DNA of 64,000 bases. Source: Brevibacterium sp. (lineage in GTDB: Bacteria; Actinomycetota; Actinomycetes; Actinomycetales; Brevibacteriaceae). The stretch's first letter is position 1, and each line of letters begins with the position of its first letter. The stretch covers positions 1 through 64,000 of the forward strand of contig JAKDSA010000002.1 in NCBI GenBank assembly GCA_030457025.1, in the 5' to 3' direction. Position numbers and translations under genes: made by a program. Positions 20,449 to 28,372 of this stretch are shown one piece after another. The notes below the pieces were generated by a model, which did no database searches, was not told the DNA's origin, and worked only from the letters and a program-made list of their open reading frames with translations.

Positions 20449-21548
20449 GAGCGGTCCAGGGCAGTGCGAATTGTGTCCTGCAGCTCTGTCCAGCTGACGT
20501 CGAACTTCTCGAGTCCTTGAGTCTCGAGCACGGTCATCACCTCCGCATAGTCGATTCCCAGTCGTGCCAGTCGGTCGAAGACCTCGTCGGCTGCCCGGTA
20601 GTTCTCGGGCGAGATCTCGGCAGTCACCTCACCGTGATCGGCGAAGGCCTGCATCGTCGGTTCGGGCATCGTGTTCACGGTGTTCGGGGCAACGAGCCCC
20701 GAGACGTACATCGTGTCGGGGTAGTCGGGATTCTTCACTCCAGTCGACGCCCACAGCAGCCGCTGTGGCTTGGCGCCTGCGAGTTCGAGGACTCTGAAAC
20801 GCTCGGATGTGAACAGCTGAGAGTGGATCTCATGGGCCAGCACGCAGTTCGCGATACCGGCCCGGCCCTTGAGATCGGCTGCAGCCGAGTCATCGAGGCC
20901 GTCCAGCCGTGCGTCGATCTCCGCATCGACCCGAGAGACGAAGATCGAGGCCACCGATTTGATCTGTTTGAGATCGTGTCCGGCGGCTCGAGCCTTCTCC
21001 AGGCCCTGGAGGAACGCTTCGACGACGTGGCGATAACGGGTCAGTGAGAACACGAGCGTGACGTTGACGCTGATGCCTGCTGCGATGGTTGCGGAGATCG
21101 CGCGCAGTCCGGCCTCGGTCGCTGGGATCTTGATCATCGCATTGGGTTCGCCCACGCGCTCCCACAACGCCTTGGCCGCCGCGACAGTGCCCTCGGCATC
21201 GTGCGCCAGTGGGGGAGCGACCTCGATCGACACACGTCCGTCTTCGCCGTCGGTGGCGTCGTAGATGGGGCGGAACAGCCTGGCTGCGGCCGCGACATCC
21301 GAGGTGGTCAGGGACTCGATCGCTTCATCGGCGGAGGCCTTGTCCGCTCCGAGTTCGGCAACGGCGGAGTCATAGCTGTCGGAACCGGCGATCGCATTCG
21401 CGAAGATCGTCGGGTTCGTCGTCACCCCTGTGACGTTCGAGTCGTCGATGAGCCGTGCCAGATCGCCGGATTCGAGTCGGGTCCGTGACAGGTCGTCGAG
21501 CCAGATGGAGACTCCGTGCTCGCTCAGCTGTGTCAGATTGCTGCTCAT
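20445..21548 (-). CDS. tal: Transaldolase
   Basis: Transaldolase moves a dihydroxyacetone unit between sugar phosphates through a Schiff-base lysine. The 367-residue protein has the N-terminal GVTTNPTIFANAI motif, MIKIPATEAGL with the catalytic-strand Lys, and the VNVTLVFSLTRYRHV strand, as in the long actinobacterial transaldolases. It overlaps tkt upstream and pgi downstream by 4 nt each. Confidence 0.95.
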   Translation of the reverse strand: MSSNLTQLSEHGVSIWLDDLSRTRLESGDLARLIDDSNVTGVTTNPTIFANAIAGSDSYDSAVAELGADKASADEAIESLTTSDVAAAARLFRPIYDATDGEDGRVSIEVAPPLAHDAEGTVAAAKALWERVGEPNAMIKIPATEAGLRAISATIAAGISVNVTLVFSLTRYRHVVEAFLQGLEKARAAGHDLKQIKSVASIFVSRVDAEIDARLDGLDDSAAADLKGRAGIANCVLAHEIHSQLFTSERFRVLELAGAKPQRLLWASTGVKNPDYPDTMYVSGLVAPNTVNTMPEPTMQAFADHGEVTAEISPENYRAADEVFDRLARLGIDYAEVMTVLETQGLEKFDVSWTELQDTIRTALDRS

Positions 21549-23626
21549 GCGTCCGCCTTCGCCGCTGCGATCGATTCGTCGGCGGCGGTGACGACGGCCG
21601 CCGAGGTGATCCCGAACTTCTCATACAATGTGGCGTAATCGGCCGAAGCACCGAAGTGTTCGATCGACACTGCACGACCGGCATCACCGAGGTACTTGTG
21701 CCAGCTCATCGCCGAAGCGGCTTCGATGCTCACACGTGCCTTGAGGCCACGAGGCAGGACCGCTGCGCGGTAGTCCTCGGGCTGGGCGTCGAACCATTCT
21801 TGGCACGGCATCGAGATGACACGTGCGGCGGTGCCCGCGGCCTGCAGCTCCTGGGCTGCTGCGATCGCGATGGCGACCTCGGAACCGCTGGCGAGGATGG
21901 CGACTTCGGGTTCATCCGCGGTGTCGTGGAGGACGTAGCCGCCACGGGCTGCTTGGGATGCCGGAGCGTACTTGTCTCGGTCGAGAACGGGGACGGCCTG
22001 ACGGGTGAGCACCAGTCCGCTGGGGCCATCGGTGCGGTCGAGGATCTTCCGCCATACGACCGAGGTCTCGTTCGCGTCGGCCGGGCGCACCAGATCGAGG
22101 CCGGGAATCGCGCGCAGTGCGGAGAGGTGCTCGATGGGCTGGTGTGTGGGTCCGTCTTCGCCGAGGCCGATCGAATCGTGAGTCCACACGAACACGTTCG
22201 GCAGCTGCTGCAGGGCGGCCAAGCGGATGGCCGGACGCTGGTAGTCGCTGAAGACGAGGAAGGTGCCGGAATAGGGGCGAGTGCCGCCGTGCAGGGCGAT
22301 GCCGTTGCCGATGAGTCCGGCAGAGAATTCGCGGACGCCGAAGTGGATGTTGCGCCCGTATTCGTTGCCGGAGAACGCACCGGTCGAACGGTGCTCGGGC
22401 AGGAAGCTCGGCTCGCCCTTGATCAGAGTGTTGTTCGATCCGGCGAGGTCGGCGGATCCGCCCCACAGCTCGGGCATGGTTGCGGCGATGGCATTGAGGA
22501 CCTGCCCGGAGGCGGCGCGAGTCGCGATGCCCTTGTCGCTGGCTTCGAAGACGGGGAACTCGCTGTCGAGTCCTGCCGGCAGTTCGCGTTTGGCCAGGCG
22601 ATCGAAGAGTTCGGCGTGAGCCGGGTTCGCCTCGCGCCAGGCTGTGTAGGACTGATCCCACTCGATGTGGGCGCTGCGGCCGCGGTCCAGGGCGGAACGG
22701 GTGTGGTTGAGGACCTCACCGGGAACGGAGAAGCTCTCTTCCGGATCGAAGCCGAGGATCTCCTTGGTGGCCTTGATCTCGTCGGCCCCGAGCGCGGAGC
22801 CGTGCGAGCCGCCGGTGTTCTGAGCGTTCGGGGCAGGCCAGGCGATGATGGTCGACAGGCGGATGAAAGAGGGCCGGGAATCGGCCTTTGCAGCTTCCAT
22901 GGCCGCGTGGAAGGATTCGACGTCTTCCGTGTACTCATCGCCGGCTCTGAAGTCCACGTGCTGGACGTGCCAGCCGTAGGCGGCGTAGCGTGCGGCGGTG
23001 TCCTCGCCGAAGGCGATGGCGGTGTCGTCTTCGATGGAGATTCGGTTGTCGTCCCAGATCACGATCAGGTTGGACAGTTCCTGGGTTCCGGCCAGGGACG
23101 AAGCCTCGCCCGAGACGCCTTCCTCAAGATCGCCGTCAGAGGCCAGCACCACAATGGAATGGTCGAAGGGAGAGGTGCCGGGCGCAGCGTCAGGATCGAA
23201 GAGGCCGCGTTCGCGACGGGAGGCCATGGACATTCCCACCGCCGAGGCGAGACCTGAGCCCAAGGGGCCCGTAGTGATCTCGACGCCTGCAGTGTGGCCG
23301 ACCTCCGGGTGGCCGGGAGTGAGCGAACCCCAGGTGCGCAACGCCTTCAGATCGTCGAGCTCGAGGCCGAAACCGGACAGGTAGAGCTGAATGTACTGGG
23401 TCAGCGAGCTGTGCCCGCAGGAGAGAACGAAGCGGTCGCGGCCGGCCCAGGTCGGATCGGCGGGATCATGATTGAGACCGTACTGGTAGAGGTAATGTGC
23501 AACGGGAGCCAGACTCATCGCGGTTCCGGGGTGGCCGTGTCCTGCCTTCTGCACTGCATCTGCGGCAAGAAGGCGGGCGGTGTCGACTGCGCGGTTGTCG
23601 AGTTCTGTCCAGGACAGGGAGTTCAT
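21545..23626 (-). CDS. tkt: Transketolase
   Basis: Transketolase is the thiamine-diphosphate enzyme that transfers two-carbon units in the pentose phosphate pathway. The 693-residue protein shows GHPGTAMSLAP near the N-terminus, the ThDP-binding segment from SDGDLEEGVSGEA to the downstream Asn, and the transketolase motif around THDSIGLGEDGPTHQPIEHL. I start at ATG 23626 because GAAGGA lies about 10 nt upstream and the protein then begins MNSLSW, like relatives. A GTG at 23665 would add 13 residues; it sits only 4 nt after a TAGAGT -10-like hexamer (23675-23670). Confidence 0.95.
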   Translation of the reverse strand: MNSLSWTELDNRAVDTARLLAADAVQKAGHGHPGTAMSLAPVAHYLYQYGLNHDPADPTWAGRDRFVLSCGHSSLTQYIQLYLSGFGLELDDLKALRTWGSLTPGHPEVGHTAGVEITTGPLGSGLASAVGMSMASRRERGLFDPDAAPGTSPFDHSIVVLASDGDLEEGVSGEASSLAGTQELSNLIVIWDDNRISIEDDTAIAFGEDTAARYAAYGWHVQHVDFRAGDEYTEDVESFHAAMEAAKADSRPSFIRLSTIIAWPAPNAQNTGGSHGSALGADEIKATKEILGFDPEESFSVPGEVLNHTRSALDRGRSAHIEWDQSYTAWREANPAHAELFDRLAKRELPAGLDSEFPVFEASDKGIATRAASGQVLNAIAATMPELWGGSADLAGSNNTLIKGEPSFLPEHRSTGAFSGNEYGRNIHFGVREFSAGLIGNGIALHGGTRPYSGTFLVFSDYQRPAIRLAALQQLPNVFVWTHDSIGLGEDGPTHQPIEHLSALRAIPGLDLVRPADANETSVVWRKILDRTDGPSGLVLTRQAVPVLDRDKYAPASQAARGGYVLHDTADEPEVAILASGSEVAIAIAAAQELQAAGTAARVISMPCQEWFDAQPEDYRAAVLPRGLKARVSIEAASAMSWHKYLGDAGRAVSIEHFGASADYATLYEKFGITSAAVVTAADESIAAAKADA

Positions 23627-23669
23627 GTCTTCGAGCGATCCTTCGTTCGTCTGAGAGGCGTGCACTCAA

Positions 23670-23675
23670 ACTCTA
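23670..23675 (-). promoter_or_regulatory. Possible -10 (TAGAGT) for the tkt-tal-pgi operon
   Basis: On the minus strand TAGAGT precedes the tkt ATG at 23626 by 43 nt, giving a short leader with the GAAGGA ribosome site. The -35 is not clear. Confidence 0.4.
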
Positions 23676-23747
23676 CCGTGCTGGGTCCCAAACGCGAGGG
23701 CTCGGATAGGGTGTGGTCGATCGATCTCGGTCCATGGAAGGAACATC

Positions 23748-24130
23748 GTGGACGAAGACAGGAGCACTGTGACGAAATCGACATCACGCCCCCGCGCCTG
23801 ACTGGGGTCTGTCGTTCCTGGAGCATTCGTCGTCAGACTGATCGGGGTGCTGTTCTCCCGTGCGGGCGGACCGGGTTCTCCCGTGCGGGCGGACCGGTAT
23901 GGTGGGCTGCGCTTGCCTATTCGACTGCGACCGGTATCCTCGGCGTCATCATGGATATCGCCGTTCTGACCTCCGAGAGTTCGACGGCGGCCCTGGGGCT
24001 GCGCTCAGGCATCCTCGCAGAGCTGGTCGTGCCGGGGCCGGTGAGCTCAGGTCGGCTCCGAAGATCGGCTCAAATAGCCGGCTCCGAAACACAGCATCCG
24101 CCGACTGGCAAAATATTCGACAGAAGGTAG
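23748..24130 (+). pseudogene. Possible remnant of a small membrane-protein gene between tkt and ctaB
   Basis: GTG 23748 follows GGAAGGA and opens a frame of 17 codons that stops at TGA 23799-23801. The same frame continues after the stop with a hydrophobic segment (LGSVVPGAFVVRLIGVLFSRAGGP) until a 23-bp tandem duplication at 23852-23897 shifts it. Removing one repeat copy joins this to a second hydrophobic stretch (VWWAALAYSTATGILGVIM) that stays open to TAG 24128-24130. Together it looks like a decayed gene with two membrane helices and a nonsense mutation, perhaps TGG to TGA. I do not recognise the family, and chance frames in GC-rich DNA are an alternative. This stretch fills most of the 500-bp tkt-ctaB gap. 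Confidence 0.3.
23852..23897 (+). repeat. Exact 23-bp tandem duplication
   Basis: Two head-to-tail identical 23-nt copies (23852-23874 and 23875-23897), each containing CTCCCGTGCGGGCGG with the internal palindrome CCCGTGCGGG. Because 23 is not a multiple of three, the duplication would break any frame running through it. Confidence 0.95.
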
Positions 24131-24133
24131 AAT
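24105..24133 (+). promoter_or_regulatory. ctaB promoter, probably leaderless
   Basis: CTGGCA (24105-24110), a 17-nt spacer and TAGAAT (24128-24133), followed 7 nt later by the GTG start at 24141. No Shine-Dalgarno precedes the GTG. Confidence 0.6.
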
Positions 24134-24140
24134 CGACAAC

Positions 24141-25118
24141 GTGAGTGAACTTCGTCAGAACCGAGACCAGCAGAGTGAACGTCCTCTGCAGAGGGCAATC
24201 GACGAGGAACGACTCTCTCAACGTCCCCGCTCGATCATCAGCGCCTACATCGCGCTGACCAAACCTCGCGTGATCGAACTCCTGCTGGTGACCACCGCGC
24301 CGGTGATGTTCCTCGCGGCGCAGGGAATGCCGAATATCTGGCTGGTCATCAACACGCTCATCGGCGGCGCAGCGGCCGCAGCCTCCGCGTCGGTCTTCAA
24401 CTGCTATGTCGATCGCGACATCGACGCGAAGATGGAACGGACCAAGCACCGTCCGCTCGTGACCGGTGAGATCACACCCCGGGCCGCGCTCATCTTCGCC
24501 TTCGCCCTGGGTCTGGGATCGATCTTCTGGCTCGGCGGCTTCACTAATTGGGTGACTGCCGGCCTCACCGCCTGCGCGATCCTGCTCTACGCGGTCTTCT
24601 ACACGCTGATCCTCAAACGCCGCACCACACAGAACATCGTTTGGGGCGGCGCCGCAGGCTGCATGCCCGTGCTCATCGGCTGGTCGGCCGTCACCGGTGG
24701 ACTGTCCTGGGAGGCGGTCCTGCTCTTCCTCGTCGTCTTCTTCTGGACGCCGCCGCACTACTGGCCGCTGGCGATCAAGTACAAGGCTGACTACGACGCC
24801 GCAGAGGTGCCGATGCTGCCGTCGAAGGTGCCGCCGACGAATGTGGGCCGCCAGATGATTGCCTACACCTGGGCGATGGTGCTGTGCTCGCTGGCACTCA
24901 TTCCGCTTGCCCCGATGGGCCCCGTCTACACGGGTGTCGCGGTGTTGGCCGGCGCGTGGTTCCTGTGGTCCTGCTACGCTCTCGTCTCGCGCGCGAAGAA
25001 GGGCAAGAATGGAACCTCACTGCGGGCGATGAAGGTCTTCCACGGCTCGATCACCTACCTGTCGCTGCTCTTCCTCGCCGTCGCAATCGACCCGTTCGTC
25101 CTGCCCGGCTTCTGGTAG
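24141..25118 (+). CDS. ctaB: Protohaem IX farnesyltransferase (haem O synthase)
   Basis: CtaB/CyoE attaches a farnesyl group to haem B, giving haem O, the first step toward the haem A of cytochrome c oxidase. The 325-residue UbiA-family membrane protein has about nine helices. The Asp-rich prenyl-diphosphate motif NCYVDRDIDAKM is at about residues 87-98, preceded by TKPRVIELLLVTT. The window also encodes ctaA and a SURF1 protein, both needed for aa3-type oxidase. The gene is divergent from tkt, as in other Actinobacteria. Confidence 0.95.
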   Translation: MSELRQNRDQQSERPLQRAIDEERLSQRPRSIISAYIALTKPRVIELLLVTTAPVMFLAAQGMPNIWLVINTLIGGAAAAASASVFNCYVDRDIDAKMERTKHRPLVTGEITPRAALIFAFALGLGSIFWLGGFTNWVTAGLTACAILLYAVFYTLILKRRTTQNIVWGGAAGCMPVLIGWSAVTGGLSWEAVLLFLVVFFWTPPHYWPLAIKYKADYDAAEVPMLPSKVPPTNVGRQMIAYTWAMVLCSLALIPLAPMGPVYTGVAVLAGAWFLWSCYALVSRAKKGKNGTSLRAMKVFHGSITYLSLLFLAVAIDPFVLPGFW

Positions 25119-25177
25119 ATCCCAGCTAGCATCTCTGGGGCCGTTCGGCCTCTGCACGCCGCAGTCTGCACACACAT

Positions 25178-25239
25178 CCGCGCGGTATCAGCGCCCATGC
25201 CCAGTCCCTGAACCGCGCACAGGCACACGTACCGCGCGG
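25178..25239. terminator. Possible long-loop hairpin after ctaB
   Basis: CCGCGCGGTA (25178-25187) is the exact reverse complement of TACCGCGCGG (25230-25239), with 42 nt between. It lies between convergent ctaB and the VOC pseudogene. The long loop and lack of a U-tract make the terminator call weak. Confidence 0.35.
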
Positions 25240-25280
25240 TTGACTGTACAGCGCCGGAAGCGGTCAGCCAATGTCTCCCA

Positions 25281-25744
25281 TCAGCCGGCGGTGACGAGTT
25301 GCTCGATGCTGATCTTCTTCATCCTCATCAGCGCCTTGAGCTGAGCATCCCCGGTCGTCGGCTCGCCGAGGTTGGCCGGCACGATCTGCCGGCTGATCCC
25401 ATATCTGTCCTTGAGCCAGCCGCACTCTTCGCAGCCGGCACGGACATCAGCGACGACCAGTAGTGGTCGATCTCGGTTTGGGTCGCGCATTCCACGGTCA
25501 CCGAGATCGCCTCATTGAAGGTGAAGCCAGGGTCGGCGTCGAGGCAGATGAAGCGGTTGCCGTCGAGGTCGAAGACCCCGCTGATGCCTTTCCCGCTCAT
25601 TCCCGCGCAAGGGGGTTCGACGGACGCTTCGGGGCAGCGCTCGATGGAGACGATGCGCGAGTTGGGGAACACGGAGCAGCAGAACTCCGTGGCCTCCTCG
25701 GCGTTCTCAGCGAATCACAGGCACGGCATGATCGGTGCTGGCAT
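25281..25744 (-). pseudogene. Decayed PhnB-like VOC-family protein gene
   Basis: Conceptual translation from ATG 25744 gives MPAPIMPCL, a TGA at 25717-25715, then FAENAEEATEFCCSVFPNSR and a long match to the PhnB-like/VOC family (VFDLDGNRFICLDADP, EIDHYW). Relatives read PCLWF at this point, so TGA replaces the conserved Trp codon. After SLMSVPA the match moves to another frame (CEECGWLKDRYGISRQIVP to MRMKKISIEQL), which needs a 1-nt deletion near 25432-25438. With two disabling lesions this is a pseudogene. It is downstream of ctaA on the same strand and overlaps its 3' end. Confidence 0.85.
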
Positions 25745-26606
25745 GAGTGCTCCTCGGATATGCGCTGTCGAGGACGGCAACGCTTGCCGCGATCGTAGCG
25801 GAGATGCCGATCATATGGAATGCCACGAGCACGATGGGCACTCCGGTGAAGTACTGGACGTAGCCGATGACGCCCTGCAACGCCTCGATGACGAGGAGCA
25901 CGACCAGCGGACGGACCATGACGTTGTGCTTCTTCACCGCCAGTACGAGGGACGTGACGGTCGCGATGACGAGCAGCCAGACGGGGAAGGCATGTGAACG
26001 GGTGATCCAGACGTTGTCCAGGCCGTTGCGCGTCGACATCGTCGAACCCGAGTGAGGGCCCGCGCCCGTGGTGAGAACGCCGAAGATCACAATGATTGCG
26101 GTCAGCCCGAGGATGACCCACCCGAGTGCTGGCAGCGGCGACGGAGCCTTCGCGGCTGTGCGCACACCGGTGTCATAGGTGCGGCGCACAAAGTACGCGG
26201 CGACGCCGACAGCGATGGCCGAAGGCACGAAGTGTCCTGCCACGATCCAGGGGTTGAGCTTTGTCCAGACTGTGATCCCGCCCAGCACAGCCTGGAACGG
26301 CACGATGGCCAGCAGTCCGAGGTTGAGCCAGAACAGGTCTGGGCGCTGCTTCCGGTGCTTCCAGAGCATGAAGAAGATGACGACGCCGAGCATGGCCAGC
26401 GCCACGGCCAATGTGCGGTTGCCGAATTCGATGAGGCCGTGGATGCCCATCTCCGGAGTCGTCACGAGCGAATCGGGGGTGCACTTGGGCCAGTCGGTGC
26501 AGCCGAGGCCGGAGCCGGTCAGGCGGACGATGCCGCCGCTGACGATGATGATGGCCTGCGCGATGAGCATGGCCCACGCAGCGACACGGATCCTTTTAGC
26601 GACCAT
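25707..26606 (-). CDS. ctaA: Haem A synthase (CtaA/COX15 family)
   Basis: CtaA oxidises the C8 methyl of haem O to the formyl group of haem A in the membrane. The 299-residue protein has eight predicted helices. It shows GGIVRLTGSGLGCTDWPKC near the N-terminus with the conserved Cys pair of actinobacterial and Bacillus-type CtaA, and haem-ligand His residues in IHGLIEFGNR, GHFVPS, SHAF and AFHMIG. Start ATG 26606 has GAGGAGAG upstream. That site overlaps the permease stop, so the ABC genes and ctaA are co-transcribed, mirroring the mycobacterial Rv1458c-Rv1457c-Rv1456c order. Confidence 0.92.
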   Translation of the reverse strand: MVAKRIRVAAWAMLIAQAIIIVSGGIVRLTGSGLGCTDWPKCTPDSLVTTPEMGIHGLIEFGNRTLAVALAMLGVVIFFMLWKHRKQRPDLFWLNLGLLAIVPFQAVLGGITVWTKLNPWIVAGHFVPSAIAVGVAAYFVRRTYDTGVRTAAKAPSPLPALGWVILGLTAIIVIFGVLTTGAGPHSGSTMSTRNGLDNVWITRSHAFPVWLLVIATVTSLVLAVKKHNVMVRPLVVLLVIEALQGVIGYVQYFTGVPIVLVAFHMIGISATIAASVAVLDSAYPRSTHASTDHAVPVIR

Positions 26607-26614
26607 TTCTCTCC

Positions 26615-27346
26615 TCATTCGAATCGGAACCACCTGCGTGCCGCAAGCGTTCCCACCAGCCCCCACACGAGGAGCACGATCAATGCTTTGACATCGAAGC
26701 CCGCGCCGCCGACGGCCGCGCGCATCGCATCGCCGAGGGCGCCGGAGGGCAGGTAGCCGACCACGGTGCCCCATTCGCCGGGGTGGGCGATGACGAGCCC
26801 GCCGACCCCGGCCATGAGCACCCAGATGAGATTGGCGCCGGCCAGAGTGGCCTCTGCGCGCACGGTTCCCGCCATGAGTAAGCCTAGAGACAGGAGTGCC
26901 GCGGTGCCAAGCAACGTGGTCAGGACCAATGCGAGCAGGTCCACGGATCCGTCGAAGCCGAGCCCGAGGGCGATGGCGAATGCGAGCAGGAATTGGATCA
27001 GGATGACCGCGATGACGGCGCCGAGCTTGCCGAGGATGAGTCCGTTCGTGCCCAGCGGCGTCGTCGCCAGCTGTCGCAGAACCCCATAGCGGCGGTCGAA
27101 GGCCGTGGCGATCGCCTGACCGGTGAACGCCGTCGAAGCCAGACTCAGGCTGAGTGCGCCGGGCAGCGCCACGAGGAGCGGATCGGTGCCCGCGGGGAGA
27201 GACCCAAGGGCTTCGAGCAGCGGTGCCTTCGCCAAGAGGACAAGCATCCCGAGCGGTAGAATGAGCGAGAGCAGCAGCTGCTCACCGTTGCGGAGGACTG
27301 AGATCGTTTCGAATCTCACCTGTGCCATGACGCGTCTGGTTCTCAT
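26615..27346 (-). CDS. ABC-2 type transporter permease
   Basis: This 243-residue integral membrane protein has six hydrophobic helices and a cytoplasmic segment DRRYGVLRQLATTPLG, typical of ABC-2 exporters. It overlaps the ATPase gene upstream by 4 nt, and its stop lies 8 nt from the ctaA start. The substrate is unknown. The conserved linkage to ctaA and suf genes in Actinobacteria hints at a role near oxidase or cofactor biogenesis, but this is inference. Confidence 0.88.
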   Translation of the reverse strand: MRTRRVMAQVRFETISVLRNGEQLLLSLILPLGMLVLLAKAPLLEALGSLPAGTDPLLVALPGALSLSLASTAFTGQAIATAFDRRYGVLRQLATTPLGTNGLILGKLGAVIAVILIQFLLAFAIALGLGFDGSVDLLALVLTTLLGTAALLSLGLLMAGTVRAEATLAGANLIWVLMAGVGGLVIAHPGEWGTVVGYLPSGALGDAMRAAVGGAGFDVKALIVLLVWGLVGTLAARRWFRFE

Positions 27347-28269
27347 CGCAGCGGCCTGCCCGTGAGTTCGAAGAACACGTCGGCCAGGGACTGCGAGTGC
27401 ATGTCGATGTCCGTGATCGCCAGACCAGCCTCGGCGATGGCTGTTGCCAGACCCGCGATCTGTGTGCTCTCGAGATCGCCGTCGACGACGAAGGCCGAAC
27501 CCAGCGCCGAGGTGGGCGCGATCGTATTCATGGTCGTGAGGAGTTCGGGTGGTGCTGGGCTCAGGGCGTGATCCACGGTGATCGTGAGTCGACGGCCGGC
27601 GGGGGAGGCGCTGCGCAGATCCTCAGGCGCACCCTGGGCGATGATGCGTCCCCGGTCGATGACGACGACCTCATCGGCCAGCTCCTCCGCCTCGGCGAGG
27701 TCATGGGTCGTCAGCACCACCGCCACCGAGGCGGCTGCCAGCTCCCGGATGAAATCGTGGACGACTGCCCGGGCTCGGGGGTCGAGCCCGGCGCAGGGCT
27801 CGTCGAGGAAGACCAGACGCGGCCTGCCGATGAGTGCCGCGGCCAGCGCCACGCGCTGTTTCTGACCACCCGAGAGGCGACGGATCGTGCGGGTGGAGAA
27901 CTCGTGCAGACCCAAGGGTTCGGCAAGTTCGTCGACGGACAACGGGTTGGGGTAGAGGGAAGAGAGGTGCCGCAGGACCTGGAGCGGCTTCGCGCTCATC
28001 GGCAGGCCACCGTCTTGCAGCATGACGCCGGCAAGCAGGGACGTCTTCTCGTGCTGGCGGAAAGGATCGAGGCCGAAGATCTCGATGTGACCGGCATCGG
28101 GCGCTCTCGTGCCCACGGCCAAGGAGATTGTCGTTGATTTGCCCGCACCATTGGGCCCGAGCACGCCGAGGATGGATCCGGAGGCGGCATCGAGGTCGAT
28201 TCCATCGACGACGTGGTGTGCGCCGTACGAGTAATGGAGACCACGGATGGTGAGGGCCGATTCTGACAC
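27343..28269 (-). CDS. ABC transporter ATP-binding protein (drug/ABC-2 export type)
   Basis: The 308-residue ATPase has Walker A GPNGAGKST near residue 38, signature LSGGQKQRVALA, Walker B LVFLDEPCAGLDP, and the H-loop TTHDLAE. A C-terminal extension follows, common in CcmA/DrrA-type exporters. It pairs with the permease downstream. GTG 28269 is preceded by TAGAAT with a 6-nt gap and no ribosome site, so the operon mRNA is likely leaderless. Confidence 0.92.
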   Translation of the reverse strand: MSESALTIRGLHYSYGAHHVVDGIDLDAASGSILGVLGPNGAGKSTTISLAVGTRAPDAGHIEIFGLDPFRQHEKTSLLAGVMLQDGGLPMSAKPLQVLRHLSSLYPNPLSVDELAEPLGLHEFSTRTIRRLSGGQKQRVALAAALIGRPRLVFLDEPCAGLDPRARAVVHDFIRELAAASVAVVLTTHDLAEAEELADEVVVIDRGRIIAQGAPEDLRSASPAGRRLTITVDHALSPAPPELLTTMNTIAPTSALGSAFVVDGDLESTQIAGLATAIAEAGLAITDIDMHSQSLADVFFELTGRPLR

Positions 28270-28275
28270 GACACC

Positions 28276-28281
28276 ATTCTA
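28276..28281 (-). promoter_or_regulatory. -10 (TAGAAT) of a leaderless ABC-ctaA operon promoter
   Basis: On the minus strand TAGAAT ends 6 nt before the GTG at 28269. It is divergent from sufR within a 103-bp shared intergenic region. The -35 is weak. Confidence 0.55.
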
Positions 28282-28304
28282 CGACGCGTCGAATCGACGA
28301 GTAG

Positions 28305-28321
28305 TTAGGCTCACCTAGTTT
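28305..28321. promoter_or_regulatory. Possible DtxR/IdeR-type iron box
   Basis: TTAGGCTCACCTAGTTT resembles half or more of the actinobacterial iron-box consensus (TTAGGTTAGGCTAACCTAA) and has palindromic ends TAGG/CCTA. It lies between the divergent ABC-ctaA and suf promoters. It could allow iron control of both, but the right half is degenerate. Confidence 0.35.
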
Positions 28322-28337
28322 TACGAAACAAATTACG

Positions 28338-28351
28338 CAACAATAGTGTTG
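28338..28351 (+). promoter_or_regulatory. Inverted repeat over the sufR -10, candidate SufR operator
   Basis: CAACA-N4-TGTTG (28338-28342 and 28347-28351) covers the -10 hexamer TAGTGT (28344-28349). Position and symmetry fit an autorepressor site. AAGGAGG lies just downstream, 6 nt before the sufR ATG. Confidence 0.45.
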
Positions 28352-28372
28352 TGTTAGTCAAGGAGGTGGAGA

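Noticed and set aside
21455..23257. 600-codon open frame opposite tkt on the plus strand
   Set aside because: Shadow of transketolase; no recognisable domain or ribosome site.
25715..25717. TGA read as Trp or selenocysteine (recoding)
   Set aside because: TGA is the regular stop for many intact genes here, no SECIS-like structure was seen, and a frameshift also disrupts this gene.
28305..28321. Full DtxR iron box
   Set aside because: Only the left half matches well, so it is kept as a low-confidence feature rather than a firm site.
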